A DNA stretch of 64,000 nucleotides from Pseudochelatococcus sp050946405. Lineage in GTDB: Bacteria; Pseudomonadota; Alphaproteobacteria; Rhizobiales; Beijerinckiaceae. This document shows, in pieces, positions 8,019-16,160 of the stretch (position 1 is its first letter; each line of letters opens with the position of its first letter). Location: assembly GCF_050946405.1 (NCBI RefSeq), contig NZ_JBMNUS010000002.1:434001-498000 (forward strand), written 5' to 3'. The position numbers were made by a program, and so were the translations under genes. The notes under the pieces were generated by a model that worked only from the letters and a program-made list of their open reading frames with translations, was not told the DNA's origin and did not search any database.

Positions 8019-8471
8019 CTATGCGGCGTTGGCGCGGCGGCGGGCGGGCAGTTCCAGCACCACATCGTCGGCATCCTGCAAGCGCTGGCTGGCGAGGATG
8101 AAGTTGATCAGGATGTCATCCACTTCCTGCGCCTCGCGCACGATTTCATGGGCGGCGCGCAGCGCGGTGCGTGTCGGGCCGCCGGCCGCGCCGAGCGACG
8201 AGACGAGCCAGTGCGCATCGTCTCCCCGCACCACGCCGGTGGGGCGCTCCGCCCACACCACGTAATCCACGAGAAGCGCGATCAGCACATCGCTCCAGGC
8301 GTTGCAGGGCTTGGGCACCAACCGGTCGAGCGCGATCAGGGCGTTGGCTTCCTCGCGGTTTGAAATACCATCGGGAAGTATATGGCGCAGCAATGTCCGC
8401 ACATCCCATTCGGAAATTGCACGATCGTCATATGCCTTGTCGATGAATGCACGCAATTTACTGTTAATCAT
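8019..8471 (-). CDS. conserved-looking protein of unknown function
   Basis: This is an unrecognised soluble protein of about 150 residues, predicted to be mostly helical and acidic, with no signal peptide or membrane segment. The start at 8471 is chosen because GGGGAGG sits 8 bases before the ATG; a longer in-frame start at 8495 would place that box inside the gene. The codon pattern (G/C at third positions) matches neighbours, which supports real coding. It is divergent from the family 8 glycosyltransferase and convergent with ydcF. I assign no function. Confidence 0.7.
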   Translation of the reverse strand: MINSKLRAFIDKAYDDRAISEWDVRTLLRHILPDGISNREEANALIALDRLVPKPCNAWSDVLIALLVDYVVWAERPTGVVRGDDAHWLVSSLGAAGGPTRTALRAAHEIVREAQEVDDILINFILASQRLQDADDVVLELPARRRANAA

Positions 8472-8714
8472 CTTCAACGCCTCCCCATCCTGCACGCAGG
8501 ACAGTGATCAACCTTTGATGCGTTGAATATTGCGCGCCGCCTCCCACGATCCGGTTAACGCCGAAATCTGAATCCCCGTTCAGGTTAAGCGTTGCTGACC
8601 GGGTGTGGTTGACGAATCCTGACGATCGTCCCAAAACCCTTGTGAGGCTTGAGGTTGGCGCGATGCGCCCGCCGTGCGCGTTTGCGGCGATTAACGTCCG
8701 GGTGACTCTCTTTC

Positions 8715-9692
8715 ATGTCGAACAGCCGCTTGATCTGCCTGACGCCGGACCGGAATTTCCTTTCCGCGGCCCTATTTGCGGCCCAAAGGTTACTGCGCTT
8801 CGGGCTCGACGAGACGATCGACGTCGCCATCGTCTGCGCGCCGCACGATCTCGATGCCGGGGCTCTCGCCTGCGGGAAGGAAACTCAGGGTGCCTTCCCG
8901 GTTCACGAAGGCGGAAAACATTCCGGGCAGGTCGCAGGCGGGCGCTTGCAGGTGATCACCGACGCCTTCGATCCTGCCGAAGCCTCCGTCGCCGGGCTGC
9001 CGCTCGGCCGCCATGTGACGGAGGCCGCCTATCGGCGCCTGCTGCTGCCGTTCGTGCTGCCGGCGCGGTATGAGCGCATCCTGTATCTGGATTGCGACAC
9101 GCTGGTCGTGCGGCCGGGGCTCGGGCGCGTGTTCGATCTCGATCTCGGCGGCCGCGCCTTCGCCGCCGCGCTCGACATGATCTTCCTCAAGGATTTCGAG
9201 GACGGCCCCTTCACGGCGGAGTTTCGCGCCTATCGGGCGGAGCTCGGGTTCGCGCTCGACACGCCCTACTTCAATTCCGGCGTGCAGCTGATCGACCGTC
9301 GGCGCTGGCTCGCGGAAAGGATCACCGAGCGGGCCATCGCCTTCGCCCGCGCAAGGCCGGATCTGTGCCGGTTCCACGACCAGAGCGCGTTGAATGCCGT
9401 GACGCGCGGATGCTGGGCGCCGCTGTCGCCGCGTTTCAATTTCATGGGCGATTTCCTGCTGCTCGATCTTCTGCGCGACATCGCGCCGGTCGTGCTGCAT
9501 TTCGTCAACGATCCGAAACCGTGGCAACGCGATCGCTGGCAAGGCCCCGCATGGATGCAGGCGCTTTATAAGCCGGATTCGGACGGCGCGCCACCCGCCG
9601 CCGCGATGCCGTTGACGCCGGCGTTCCGGCGCTTTCGGGAGCGGCTGCTGGCCTATCTCGCCGGTCAGCGCTTCATCGACGCGGAGGCGTAA
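8715..9692 (+). CDS. glycosyltransferase family 8 protein
   Basis: This 325-residue protein has a GT-A fold of the LgtC/GlgA-like family 8. The nucleotide-sugar and metal site is seen as YLDCDTLV with the DxD pair Asp126/Asp128. NSGVQLIDRRRW and the late HFVNDPKPW block are also family signatures; the terminal His ligates the metal in LgtC. Members transfer galactose or glucose in retaining mode onto LPS core and other glycans. Acceptor and sugar are unknown here. It lies next to, but convergent with, the GT39/GT2 cluster on the other strand, which suggests a local group of surface-glycan genes. Confidence 0.85.
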   Translation: MSNSRLICLTPDRNFLSAALFAAQRLLRFGLDETIDVAIVCAPHDLDAGALACGKETQGAFPVHEGGKHSGQVAGGRLQVITDAFDPAEASVAGLPLGRHVTEAAYRRLLLPFVLPARYERILYLDCDTLVVRPGLGRVFDLDLGGRAFAAALDMIFLKDFEDGPFTAEFRAYRAELGFALDTPYFNSGVQLIDRRRWLAERITERAIAFARARPDLCRFHDQSALNAVTRGCWAPLSPRFNFMGDFLLLDLLRDIAPVVLHFVNDPKPWQRDRWQGPAWMQALYKPDSDGAPPAAAMPLTPAFRRFRERLLAYLAGQRFIDAEA

Positions 9693-9696
9693 AGCG

Positions 9697-10491
9697 TCAG
9701 CGCGACCACGCGAGATCCACCAGCGTCGCCGCCGCCGTGAACTCGATCAGCCGCGCCGCCCGCCGCGCGGCGGCTTCCGCGTCCACGCCCCAGATTTCCG
9801 CCTGCACGTCCTCATCGACATGCGCCGCCGTCCAGGCGGCTTCCGGCGTGAGGTGGCGATGGGCGACGGCGAGCGCGATCAGCGCGGAGCCCGTCAGCGT
9901 GGTGAGCACATGCAGGCCGCCGATGGCATAGGGCGACGTCTGCGCCGCGATCGCCCGCGCCACGGCATCGCGGCTTTGCGCCGGCTGCTCGACGAACATC
10001 ACGCCCTGCGCGAGGAAGAACCGCGCGCCGAGCGCCTCGTGCGCCCATTCCAGCAGCGGGTCCCACAACAGCGCCTGCCGCTGAACGAGCCTGTCCGGTG
10101 AATCGGCGCGATAGCACAGCAGGTCGGACGTGGCATAGCGCGCGATTTCCGCCGCCACTTCCGGCTGGGCACGGGACACGCCGTCGATGATCGAATTGAC
10201 GAGGCGCGTCATCGGCATGGTCGCGGGATCGATGACCTGTGTCTGCGCCTGCCACTCCGCCACGAGCGCCTCCGCAACCCCGGCGTGCGGCACCGCGAGC
10301 GGCGCGCGGCCGGGCGTCAGCGCGGCGCGGCTGTCGAGCAGGAGCGCGTGCAGACCATCGCGCACTTCCGCATGGGCGCGCCGGTAGAAACGCTTCGGCA
10401 GCGCCGGCTTGTCGGGGCGCGGCATCGCGGGTGCGGGCTCGCGGCGCTCATGGTCGAAAGGAGGCAGGATGCCGCTCGAATCGCCGCTCAT
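9697..10491 (-). CDS. ATP12-family F1-ATPase assembly chaperone
   Basis: The 264-residue protein resembles mitochondrial ATP12/ATPAF2, which binds the F1 alpha subunit during ATP synthase assembly. Family blocks seen are the N-terminal PKRFYRRA, the central WDPLLEWAHEALGA with a following 'GV' turn, and the C-terminal EAAWTAAHVDEDVQAEIWG. The family is typical of Alphaproteobacteria and mitochondria. The start at 10491 has GGGAGAG just upstream, within the end of the LAB_N gene (stop at 10493), so the genes are probably co-transcribed and perhaps translationally coupled. The ATP synthase operon itself is not in the window. Its placement behind sugar-transfer genes gives no functional clue. 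Confidence 0.88.
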   Translation of the reverse strand: MSGDSSGILPPFDHERREPAPAMPRPDKPALPKRFYRRAHAEVRDGLHALLLDSRAALTPGRAPLAVPHAGVAEALVAEWQAQTQVIDPATMPMTRLVNSIIDGVSRAQPEVAAEIARYATSDLLCYRADSPDRLVQRQALLWDPLLEWAHEALGARFFLAQGVMFVEQPAQSRDAVARAIAAQTSPYAIGGLHVLTTLTGSALIALAVAHRHLTPEAAWTAAHVDEDVQAEIWGVDAEAAARRAARLIEFTAAATLVDLAWSR

Positions 10492-10492
10492 G

Positions 10493-10849
10493 TCACTCTC
10501 CCGTGGCGGTGTCGCCCCCGGCCTGCCGCTTGCCGCGCCGGCGCTCCTTGACGATCAGCATCAGGTTGCGCGCATAGATGAACAGGCTCAGCGATTGCCC
10601 GAGAATGATCACCGGCTCGCGCTGGATGAGGCCGTAGACGAGCGTGATCAGGCCGCCGCCGATGGAGAAGAACCAGAAGGCGACCGGCACGACGCTGCGC
10701 CCGGCCCGCTCGCTGGCGATCCATTGCACGAGAAAGCGCGCCGAGAACAGCGCCTGTCCGAGCAGGCCGAGCGCCAGCCAGATGCTGAATTTCTCGATGA
10801 ACACTTCGTAGAGATAGCCGCCGACATCCTGCGAAAGGGTGATCAACAT
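10493..10849 (-). CDS. LAB_N-domain small membrane protein (lipid-A-disaccharide synthase N-terminal-like)
   Basis: This 118-residue protein has three hydrophobic helices and matches the LAB_N domain, found alone or fused to LpxB in other bacteria. The conserved FSARFLVQWIASERAGRS and PVAFWFFSIGGG blocks are present. Stand-alone LAB_N genes commonly sit beside GT2/GT39 genes, and a role in moving a polyprenyl-linked sugar across the inner membrane has been suggested for such small proteins. That role is inference. Its start overlaps the end of the GT2 gene by seven bases and its stop abuts ATP12, so it is translated as part of the same message. Confidence 0.85.
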   Translation of the reverse strand: MLITLSQDVGGYLYEVFIEKFSIWLALGLLGQALFSARFLVQWIASERAGRSVVPVAFWFFSIGGGLITLVYGLIQREPVIILGQSLSLFIYARNLMLIVKERRRGKRQAGGDTATGE

Positions 10850-11589
10850 GCGTTTTTGTCCTCAACGACGATCGGAATCGCGCCACGGCGGGCGATCAGC
10901 CAGCGCACGCCGACGAGATCGACGATGCCGACCCAGAGCCGATCGAAAAAGCCGTAGTTCGACGTGCCTGTCAGGCGCGGCCGGTCCACCACGTCGAGGA
11001 GCAGCACGGCGCGGCCCTCGCGCGTCACCAGAGCGGGCATGAAACGGTGCAGCGCCTTGAAGAAGGGCAGCGCCAGATAGACGTCGCGGTAGAAGACCTT
11101 CAGCCCGCAGCCGGTGTCGCGCGTGGCGTCGCGCAGGATCCAGCGGCGCACCCGGTTGGCGATGCGCGATTGCGTTCGCTTGAAGCCGGAGTCCTTGCGC
11201 CCCACGCGCTGCCCTTGCACGAGGCCGGCATCGGCGGGGCCGTTCAGCAGCGTGGCGACCATGTCGGGAATGAAGACGGGATCGTTCTGCCCGTCGCCGT
11301 CGAGCGTGGCGACCACCGGTGCGCGCGCCGCCAGCACGCCCGAGCGCACGGCGATGCTTTGCCCGCACGAGCGGTCATGATGCAGCACGCGCAGATGCGG
11401 CCGCGTCGCGGCGAGCCGCGCCAGTTCCTCCGCCGTGCCGTCGGTGGAGCCGTCGTCGACGTAGACGATCTCGAACGGCGCCACCCCCGCGCAGGCGGTC
11501 TCGATTTCCGCGATAAGCGGGGCGATGTTGGCGATCTCGTTTTTCACCGGCACCACGATGCTCAGGCGAAGGGAAGGCACTTCCTGCAC
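10843..11589 (-). CDS. family 2 glycosyltransferase, polyprenyl-phosphate sugar synthase-like
   Basis: This is an inverting GT-A enzyme of about 248 residues, similar to dolichyl-phosphate mannose synthase and related enzymes that load a sugar on a polyprenyl phosphate. Motifs are IVVPVKNE (11-18), VDDGSTDGT (44-52) and the metal-binding DGDGQNDP (97-104), with DxD at 97-99. No C-terminal membrane segments are present, as in the short DPM1 type. The frame is open far upstream, but AGGAA 9 bases before GTG 11589 and the GT39 stop at 11592 make this the natural start. With the GT39 gene before it and LAB_N after it, the likely product is the lipid-linked donor for the GT39 enzyme. Confidence 0.88.
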   Translation of the reverse strand: MQEVPSLRLSIVVPVKNEIANIAPLIAEIETACAGVAPFEIVYVDDGSTDGTAEELARLAATRPHLRVLHHDRSCGQSIAVRSGVLAARAPVVATLDGDGQNDPVFIPDMVATLLNGPADAGLVQGQRVGRKDSGFKRTQSRIANRVRRWILRDATRDTGCGLKVFYRDVYLALPFFKALHRFMPALVTREGRAVLLLDVVDRPRLTGTSNYGFFDRLWVGIVDLVGVRWLIARRGAIPIVVEDKNAC

Positions 11590-11591
11590 GG

Positions 11592-13400
11592 TCAACGTTC
11601 CTGCTGCTGGCCCGGCGTCGCGGGCGGGGCCGGGCGCGCGGTTCTGTAGACGCCGATGTCGATCGCGCGTCCGCCATTGATGTTGAAGCCCTGCACACGC
11701 GTCACCAGCGCCGGGACGAGCGCCGTCCGGGCGAGCTGCGCGGCGAACGCCTCCTCGTCGCGCTTCTCGACGAAGGCCATGCGGCAATCGCCGCCGGCAA
11801 GGAAATCCGCCGCGCCGGCGCCATCCGTCAGCACGAGATCGGTGCGGGTGAGAAAGATGAGGCTCGGCTCGCGATAGCGGGTCGTCGCCAGCCGCGGGTC
11901 CTCGCAATCGAGGCCGCTCGCCGCGGCGGCGAGCCGGGGCGACAGCTTCAGCGCCGGGATCAGCGTTTGCGCCACGCCGAAAACCGATACGGACAGCGCG
12001 AGCGACGCCGCCACGCCGAGCAGCGCGCCCGACACGACCCGCTCGCGCAGAAAGGCGCGCCAGCCCGCCAGCGCAAGCAGCACGGATAGCGCGAAAAGCG
12101 GCAGCGCCGGATAGAGCACCGTGCCGTCATGACGATAGGCGAAGACACTCAACCCCACCGCGACCGCGAGCGGGATGAGCGGCATGAGCACGGTGGCGAC
12201 GGCGGCGAGCGGCCGCCTGCGGTGGATGTCGCCGTTGAGCAGCGCCCACGCCGTCAGGATGGCGATGGCGGGATAGACCGGCAACACATAATGCGGCAGC
12301 TTCGTCGGCAGGATCTCGAACACGAGCCATGTCGGCACGATCCACGCCAGACAGAACATGACCCAATCCGCGCGCCGCTCGCGCCAGACGGCGTGAACGC
12401 CGATGGCGGTGAGCACCGCCGCCGGCCAGAATGTGCCGAAGAACGCCAGCAGATACGCGCCCGGCGGTCCCCAATGGCGCTCCTGCCCGCTCTGCGCCTT
12501 GGCCAGCATGTCCTTGCCCACCGATTCCGCGAAGAACGCGCCGCCCGTCTTGATCCAGATGGCGAGAAACCACGGCAGCGCGATCGCGGCGACCACCGTG
12601 AGCCCCTGCAAGGGACGCAGCGCGAGAAGCCAGCGCGCCGAACGTTCGCGGATGCACAGCACGGCGGCCGCCAGCCCCGCGACCATCAGCAGCAGCGGCC
12701 CCTTGATCAGGATCGACACGCCCACCGCCAGCCAGAACGGCAGGGCGAGCGAGACGGGCAGCGGCGCGGAACGGCCGGCGGCGGCACGGGCGAGCCACGC
12801 GCGCGCCAGCACGGCCATGGCGACGATCGAGCAGGCGGCGAGCATCGCGTCGGTCTTGGCGATGCGCGCCTCGACCCCCAGCAGGATCGACGCGGCCATG
12901 AACGCCCCGGCCAGAAAGGCGGCACGGCGCGCCGGCACATTGGCCACCCCCGCAAGGAGCACCAGCGCGGCCCAATAGGTGCCGAGCACCACCGCGACGG
13001 CGCCGAACAGCGACGGCAGCCGGTAAAGCGCGATCGTGGTGCGGGCCTGCGGCACGCCGAGCGCTTCCGCGCCGGACACGACGGCCGTCTGGAGCCAGTA
13101 GATGCCCACGGGCTTCTTGTGGCGGCCCTCGTCCTGAAAGCGGATGTCGATGAAATCGCCGCTCTCGAGCATCTGCTTCGACGCCTGCGCGAAACGCGGC
13201 TCGTCCCGATCGAACGGTTGCAGGCTGGCGAAACCCGGCAGGAACGCAACCAGCCCCAGCACGAGCAGCAAGGCCAGGGCGCGCGCATGGCTTCGCTCCG
13301 GAAACGCCAGCAGGCGCACGCCCCATTCCTCGGAACGGGCAGGCAACGGGGTCGAGGAGGATATCATGCGTTGGACGATTCCGATTTCATCGGTTCTCAT
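11592..13400 (-). CDS. ArnT-like family 39 glycosyltransferase
   Basis: This 602-residue integral membrane protein has about a dozen hydrophobic segments and is related to ArnT/PMT enzymes that transfer a sugar from polyprenyl phosphate to lipid A or another periplasmic acceptor. The first periplasmic loop has FDRDEPRFAQASKQM with the conserved acidic pair and then KKPVGIYWLQ, both ArnT-family signatures. The C-terminal third is a soluble periplasmic domain. ATG 13400 is used; Met12 is an alternative and neither has a clear ribosome-binding site. It heads the GT39-GT2-LAB_N-ATP12 run. Substrate (aminoarabinose, galacturonate, mannose or other) cannot be told. Confidence 0.87.
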   Translation of the reverse strand: MRTDEIGIVQRMISSSTPLPARSEEWGVRLLAFPERSHARALALLLVLGLVAFLPGFASLQPFDRDEPRFAQASKQMLESGDFIDIRFQDEGRHKKPVGIYWLQTAVVSGAEALGVPQARTTIALYRLPSLFGAVAVVLGTYWAALVLLAGVANVPARRAAFLAGAFMAASILLGVEARIAKTDAMLAACSIVAMAVLARAWLARAAAGRSAPLPVSLALPFWLAVGVSILIKGPLLLMVAGLAAAVLCIRERSARWLLALRPLQGLTVVAAIALPWFLAIWIKTGGAFFAESVGKDMLAKAQSGQERHWGPPGAYLLAFFGTFWPAAVLTAIGVHAVWRERRADWVMFCLAWIVPTWLVFEILPTKLPHYVLPVYPAIAILTAWALLNGDIHRRRPLAAVATVLMPLIPLAVAVGLSVFAYRHDGTVLYPALPLFALSVLLALAGWRAFLRERVVSGALLGVAASLALSVSVFGVAQTLIPALKLSPRLAAAASGLDCEDPRLATTRYREPSLIFLTRTDLVLTDGAGAADFLAGGDCRMAFVEKRDEEAFAAQLARTALVPALVTRVQGFNINGGRAIDIGVYRTARPAPPATPGQQQER

Positions 13401-13536
13401 ACCCCATCGCGGCGCAAACGTACAATCGAAACCGGTAAACTCTGTGAACCCGGACAGCCCGCGGCGGTGAAAAGATGTCGCGCATCTTGCATCCGGGGCG
13501 ACAAGCCACTAGGACAGGAGTCGCACGAGAGGCGGA

Positions 13537-13613
13537 CGGGGCATAGCGCAGTCTGGTAGCGCATCTGCTTTGGGAGCAGAGGGTCGCAGGTTCGAATCCT
13601 GCTGCCCCGACCA
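13537..13613 (+). tRNA. tRNA-Pro (anticodon TGG)
   Basis: The 77-base cloverleaf has acceptor stem CGGGGCA/TGCCCCG, D-loop AGTCTGGTAG, anticodon stem TCTGC/GCAGA around loop TTTGGGA, T-loop GTTCGAATC, discriminator A and an encoded CCA (13611-13613). The anticodon TGG reads proline CCN codons. Confidence 0.97.
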
Positions 13614-13710
13614 GTCGCCTGTGCTATACGACGCCTGATCCGGCGGCGTCGAGCGGTCGTCGCGCCGGATGTCGCCTGATTGGTTTCTAGGATATTCGGG
13701 TGTTTGGAAG

Positions 13711-14019
13711 ATGACAGCTTTCGCACGCATCTATAAACCGGCGCGCAACGCCATGCAATCCGGCACCGCCCGCAGGCGTTGGCTGCTCCAGTTCGAGTCC
13801 GGCCGCGCCCGCGAGATCGATCCGCTGATGGGCTGGACCAGCTCCGCCGATACCCGCCAGCAGTTGCGGCTGTGGTTCGACACCAAGGAAGAGGCCATCG
13901 AATATGCCACGCGCGAGGGCATTCCCTTCCGCGTCGAGGAGCCGCACGAGTCGCGCCGGCGCATCATCTCGTATTCCGACAATTTCAAGTTCAACCGCGT
14001 CGGTGCGTGGACGCACTGA
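13711..14019 (+). CDS. NDUFS4-like accessory subunit of NADH dehydrogenase (complex I)
   Basis: This 102-residue protein matches the ETC complex I subunit family (18-kDa, NDUFS4), an accessory subunit shared by mitochondria and Alphaproteobacteria that stabilises the NADH-oxidising arm. Features are the N-terminal ARIYKPARNAMQSG (5-18), the RRRWLLQFE strand and the segment WTSSADTRQQLRLWF followed by TKEEAIEYA. ATG 13711 begins the conserved region; the frame is open from 13669. It sits alone between two tRNA genes, away from the nuo operon, as is usual for this gene. Confidence 0.92.
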   Translation: MTAFARIYKPARNAMQSGTARRRWLLQFESGRAREIDPLMGWTSSADTRQQLRLWFDTKEEAIEYATREGIPFRVEEPHESRRRIISYSDNFKFNRVGAWTH

Positions 14020-14067
14020 CCGGCATCGGGCAGGCTGCGCGTTCGCGCCGGCGCTGTCCGCCGCTTC

Positions 14068-14144
14068 GGCCCCGTAGCTCAACCGGATAGAGCACTCGCC
14101 TTCTAAGCGAGTGGTTGCAGGTTCAAGTCCTGCCGGGGTCGCCA
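14068..14144 (+). tRNA. tRNA-Arg (anticodon TCT)
   Basis: The acceptor stem GGCCCCG pairs with CGGGGTC (one G-T), the D-loop is AACCGGATAGA, anticodon stem CTCGC/GCGAG surrounds loop CTTCTAA with anticodon TCT, the T-loop is GTTCAAGTC, and CCA is encoded at 14142-14144. It reads AGA/AGG arginine codons. Confidence 0.97.
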
Positions 14145-14198
14145 TCATTCCGATACCGCCGCAACCCTGCCGCACGGCGGCGCGGATACCGGTTCATG

Positions 14199-14254
14199 CC
14201 GGAGCGTTTCTGGTTTGAACGGAAACGCTCCGGCTTTTGCCTGTGGCTGAAAAA
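14199..14254 (+). repeat. hairpin element sharing a core with 55441
   Basis: CCGGAGCGTTTC (14199-14210) pairs perfectly with GAAACGCTCCGG (14222-14233), giving a 12-bp stem with an 11-base loop, followed by CTTTTGCC. Bases 14227-14254 are closely repeated at 55441-55468 (GCTCCGGCTTTTG followed by GGCTGAA). It lies 54 bases after tRNA-Arg and may also act as its terminator. Confidence 0.55.
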
Positions 14255-14333
14255 TGCTTTTTCTTTTGCTCAATCGCCGCACGGGCTCAGGGTTTCTCAG
14301 CTTTTCGATTCAATCAGAACGAGAAAAACCGCT

Positions 14334-14438
14334 GGAGCGTGATGGCGATTCAACCTGATCGCATCCCGCTCCAAATTCCGTGTTTTACCGCAACTTGCGT
14401 TCAAATCGATGGATCGACTTGAACGCAAACCGCTCTAA
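14334..14438 (-). repeat. dispersed double-hairpin element, copy B
   Basis: Inverted copy of the element at 6894 and 52148. Hairpin 1 is the best of the three: TTGCGTTCAA (14395-14404) pairs perfectly with TTGAACGCAA (14419-14428). The conserved TTTTACCGCAACTT, read on this strand, lies beside it. The second hairpin region has diverged. It occupies the spacer between tRNA-Arg and a small leftward gene. Confidence 0.7.
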
Positions 14439-14671
14439 TCGTTCACCGAAGCGAGAGATGAAGCCTCCCGCCGCGCCATCTCCAGCAGATAAGCAACCGA
14501 ATCAAGTCTGTGACAGCGCGCCAGCGCGGCGAGTTCGCCGCTCATCTGGCAGACGTAGGCCGCCGTCTCGGCACGCGATACCCTGTCGTCGTCCGGCGTT
14601 GCATCGCCCTCAGGCCGGCCAACCGCCGCTTCCGGTGCCGTCGCAGCTTTCTTAGGGGGGAGGAAAGACAT
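14435..14671 (-). CDS. small protein of unknown function
   Basis: This is a predicted 78-residue cytoplasmic protein. The first 25 residues are Pro/Ala-rich and probably disordered; the C-terminal 45 form a helical block with ETAAYVCQMSGELAALA and then SVAYLLEMARREA. I recall similar short proteins in Hyphomicrobiales but no function. The frame is open up to 14755; the ATG at 14671 gives the shorter, more plausible N-terminus, though no strong ribosome-binding site is visible. It lies downstream of ruvX in the same direction, separated by an inverted repeat at 14726-14753. Confidence 0.55.
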   Translation of the reverse strand: MSFLPPKKAATAPEAAVGRPEGDATPDDDRVSRAETAAYVCQMSGELAALARCHRLDSVAYLLEMARREASSLASVND

Positions 14672-14725
14672 CAAAAAACGCCCGATCGTGTTACCAAACG
14701 ACCAACGCAGTCTAAGCACAGCATC

Positions 14726-14753
14726 GTGCACACTCAAGGCGTGTTTTGTGCAC
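14726..14753. promoter_or_regulatory. inverted repeat upstream of the small unknown gene
   Basis: GTGCACA (14726-14732) and TGTGCAC (14747-14753) are perfect inverted arms 14 bases apart, 55 bases before the presumed ATG at 14671. They could be a regulator half-site pair or a weak hairpin following ruvX. Confidence 0.3.
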
Positions 14754-14775
14754 AATTCTCACCTATAAGTTGTAT

Positions 14776-15261
14776 TCATGTAGAATCGTCGTGATCGTCG
14801 AGATATGACAGCCTGTCGAGCGCGCCTTGCAGGATATAGGCGGCGGCCAGCTTGTCGACCAGTTCCGTGCGCCGTGCGCGGGAAGTGTCGGCCGAGATCA
14901 GCGCGCGCGTGACGGCGACGGTGCTCAGGCGCTCGTCCCACAGCACCACCGGCAGCGGCGTCAATTTGTGCAGATTGCGCAGGAAGGCCCGCGTCGACTG
15001 GGCGCGCGGCCCCTCGGAGCCGTCCATGTTGAGCGGCAATCCGAAAACGAAACCGCCCACATTATGCGTTGCCGCGAGTTCGAGGATGCGGGCGGCGTCA
15101 TGGGAGAATTTCGTCCGGCGAATCGTCTCGAGCGCGGTCGCGATGCGCCGGCCGACGTCGGACAACGCCAGCCCGACGGTTTTCGTGCCGAGGTCGAAAC
15201 CCATGAGTCGCCGGCCGGGCGGCATGTCCCTGAAGGTTTCGAGGGATACGATGTTTGTCAT
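14776..15261 (-). CDS. ruvX: Holliday junction resolvase-like RuvX (YqgF)
   Basis: This 161-residue RNase H-fold nuclease is involved in pre-16S rRNA 5' end maturation and possibly Holliday-junction resolution. It has GFDLGTKTVGLALSD (21-35) with the first catalytic Asp at 23, FGLPLNMDGSEGPRA in the middle, VLWDERLST with the catalytic Glu, and a final Asp region VDKLAAAYILQGAL. Length is normal with a short N-terminal extension of about 18 residues. It is divergent from the MBL-fold hydrolase gene. In many Alphaproteobacteria ruvX lies next to gatCAB and pyrBC, as it does here. Confidence 0.93.
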   Translation of the reverse strand: MTNIVSLETFRDMPPGRRLMGFDLGTKTVGLALSDVGRRIATALETIRRTKFSHDAARILELAATHNVGGFVFGLPLNMDGSEGPRAQSTRAFLRNLHKLTPLPVVLWDERLSTVAVTRALISADTSRARRTELVDKLAAAYILQGALDRLSYLDDHDDST

Positions 15262-15425
15262 CTTTCTCGCTTATGGCAGTCCGCATTCGGTCTCATCGTC
15301 ATTTCGAATGCGCGTTGAGAAAAATATAGAGAATAGAGCGGGTTGCGCAACAGCCCCGATTCGACGACGATGCAGGCCGGGCCGTCCGGCGGCCGGATTC
15401 ATTTCGCACGAGGAGCAACGCAGCC

Positions 15426-16124
15426 ATGAAGATCACCTGGTTCGGACATTCCGCCTTCCGGCTCGATTTCAGCGACAAGGTGGTGCTGATCGATCCCTAT
15501 CTCACCGGCAATCCGGCCTTTACCGGCGACAAGGCGGAGGCGGTGCGCGGCGTCACCCACATTCTCGTCACCCACGGCCACGGCGATCATTACGGCGATA
15601 CCGTCGCCATCGCGGCGGAAACGGGCGCGACAGTCGCGACCAACGCCGATCTCGCGTCGTGGTTCGCCCACAAGGGCGTGAAGCGCCTCGAACCGATGAA
15701 CACCGGCGGCAGCATCGACGCCGGCGGCTTCTCGGTGACGCTGGTGCGCGCCGATCATTCCGCCGCCGCCATCGAGGACGGCATGAGCCAGGCGCTCGGC
15801 AACGCCAACGGCATCGTCGTCAAGGCGGCGGGCGAGCCCACCGTCTACCATCTCGGCGATACCGACATTTTCAGCGACATGGCGCTGATCGCGGAAATCC
15901 ATGCGCCGGACATCGCCTTCGTGCCGATCGGCGACCGGTTCACCATGGGCGCGCAAACCGCCTCGCTCGCCGTGCGGCGTTTTCTGAAAACGGAGCGCGT
16001 GGTGCCTATCCACTACGCCACATTCCCGCTGCTCGCCCCGAACGCCGAGCATTTCGTCGCCGCGCTCGACGGTGCGCCGACGCAGGTGATCGTGCCTGAG
16101 AAGAACAGCGCCTTCGATCTCTGA
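15426..16124 (+). CDS. UPF0173 metallo-beta-lactamase-fold hydrolase
   Basis: The 232-residue protein starts with MKITWFGHSAFRL and carries the metal-binding HGHGDH motif (50-55, ligands His50, His52, Asp54, His55), a later ADHS and the HLGDTD motif. This is the UPF0173/YtkL-type group of MBL-fold metal-dependent hydrolases; the physiological substrate is unknown. GAGGAG lies about 10 bases before the ATG. Its 3' end faces gatB across about 36 bases. Confidence 0.92.
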   Translation: MKITWFGHSAFRLDFSDKVVLIDPYLTGNPAFTGDKAEAVRGVTHILVTHGHGDHYGDTVAIAAETGATVATNADLASWFAHKGVKRLEPMNTGGSIDAGGFSVTLVRADHSAAAIEDGMSQALGNANGIVVKAAGEPTVYHLGDTDIFSDMALIAEIHAPDIAFVPIGDRFTMGAQTASLAVRRFLKTERVVPIHYATFPLLAPNAEHFVAALDGAPTQVIVPEKNSAFDL

Positions 16125-16160
16125 ATCGAGAGGGGCCGTCAGGCCCCTCCCACCGCGACG

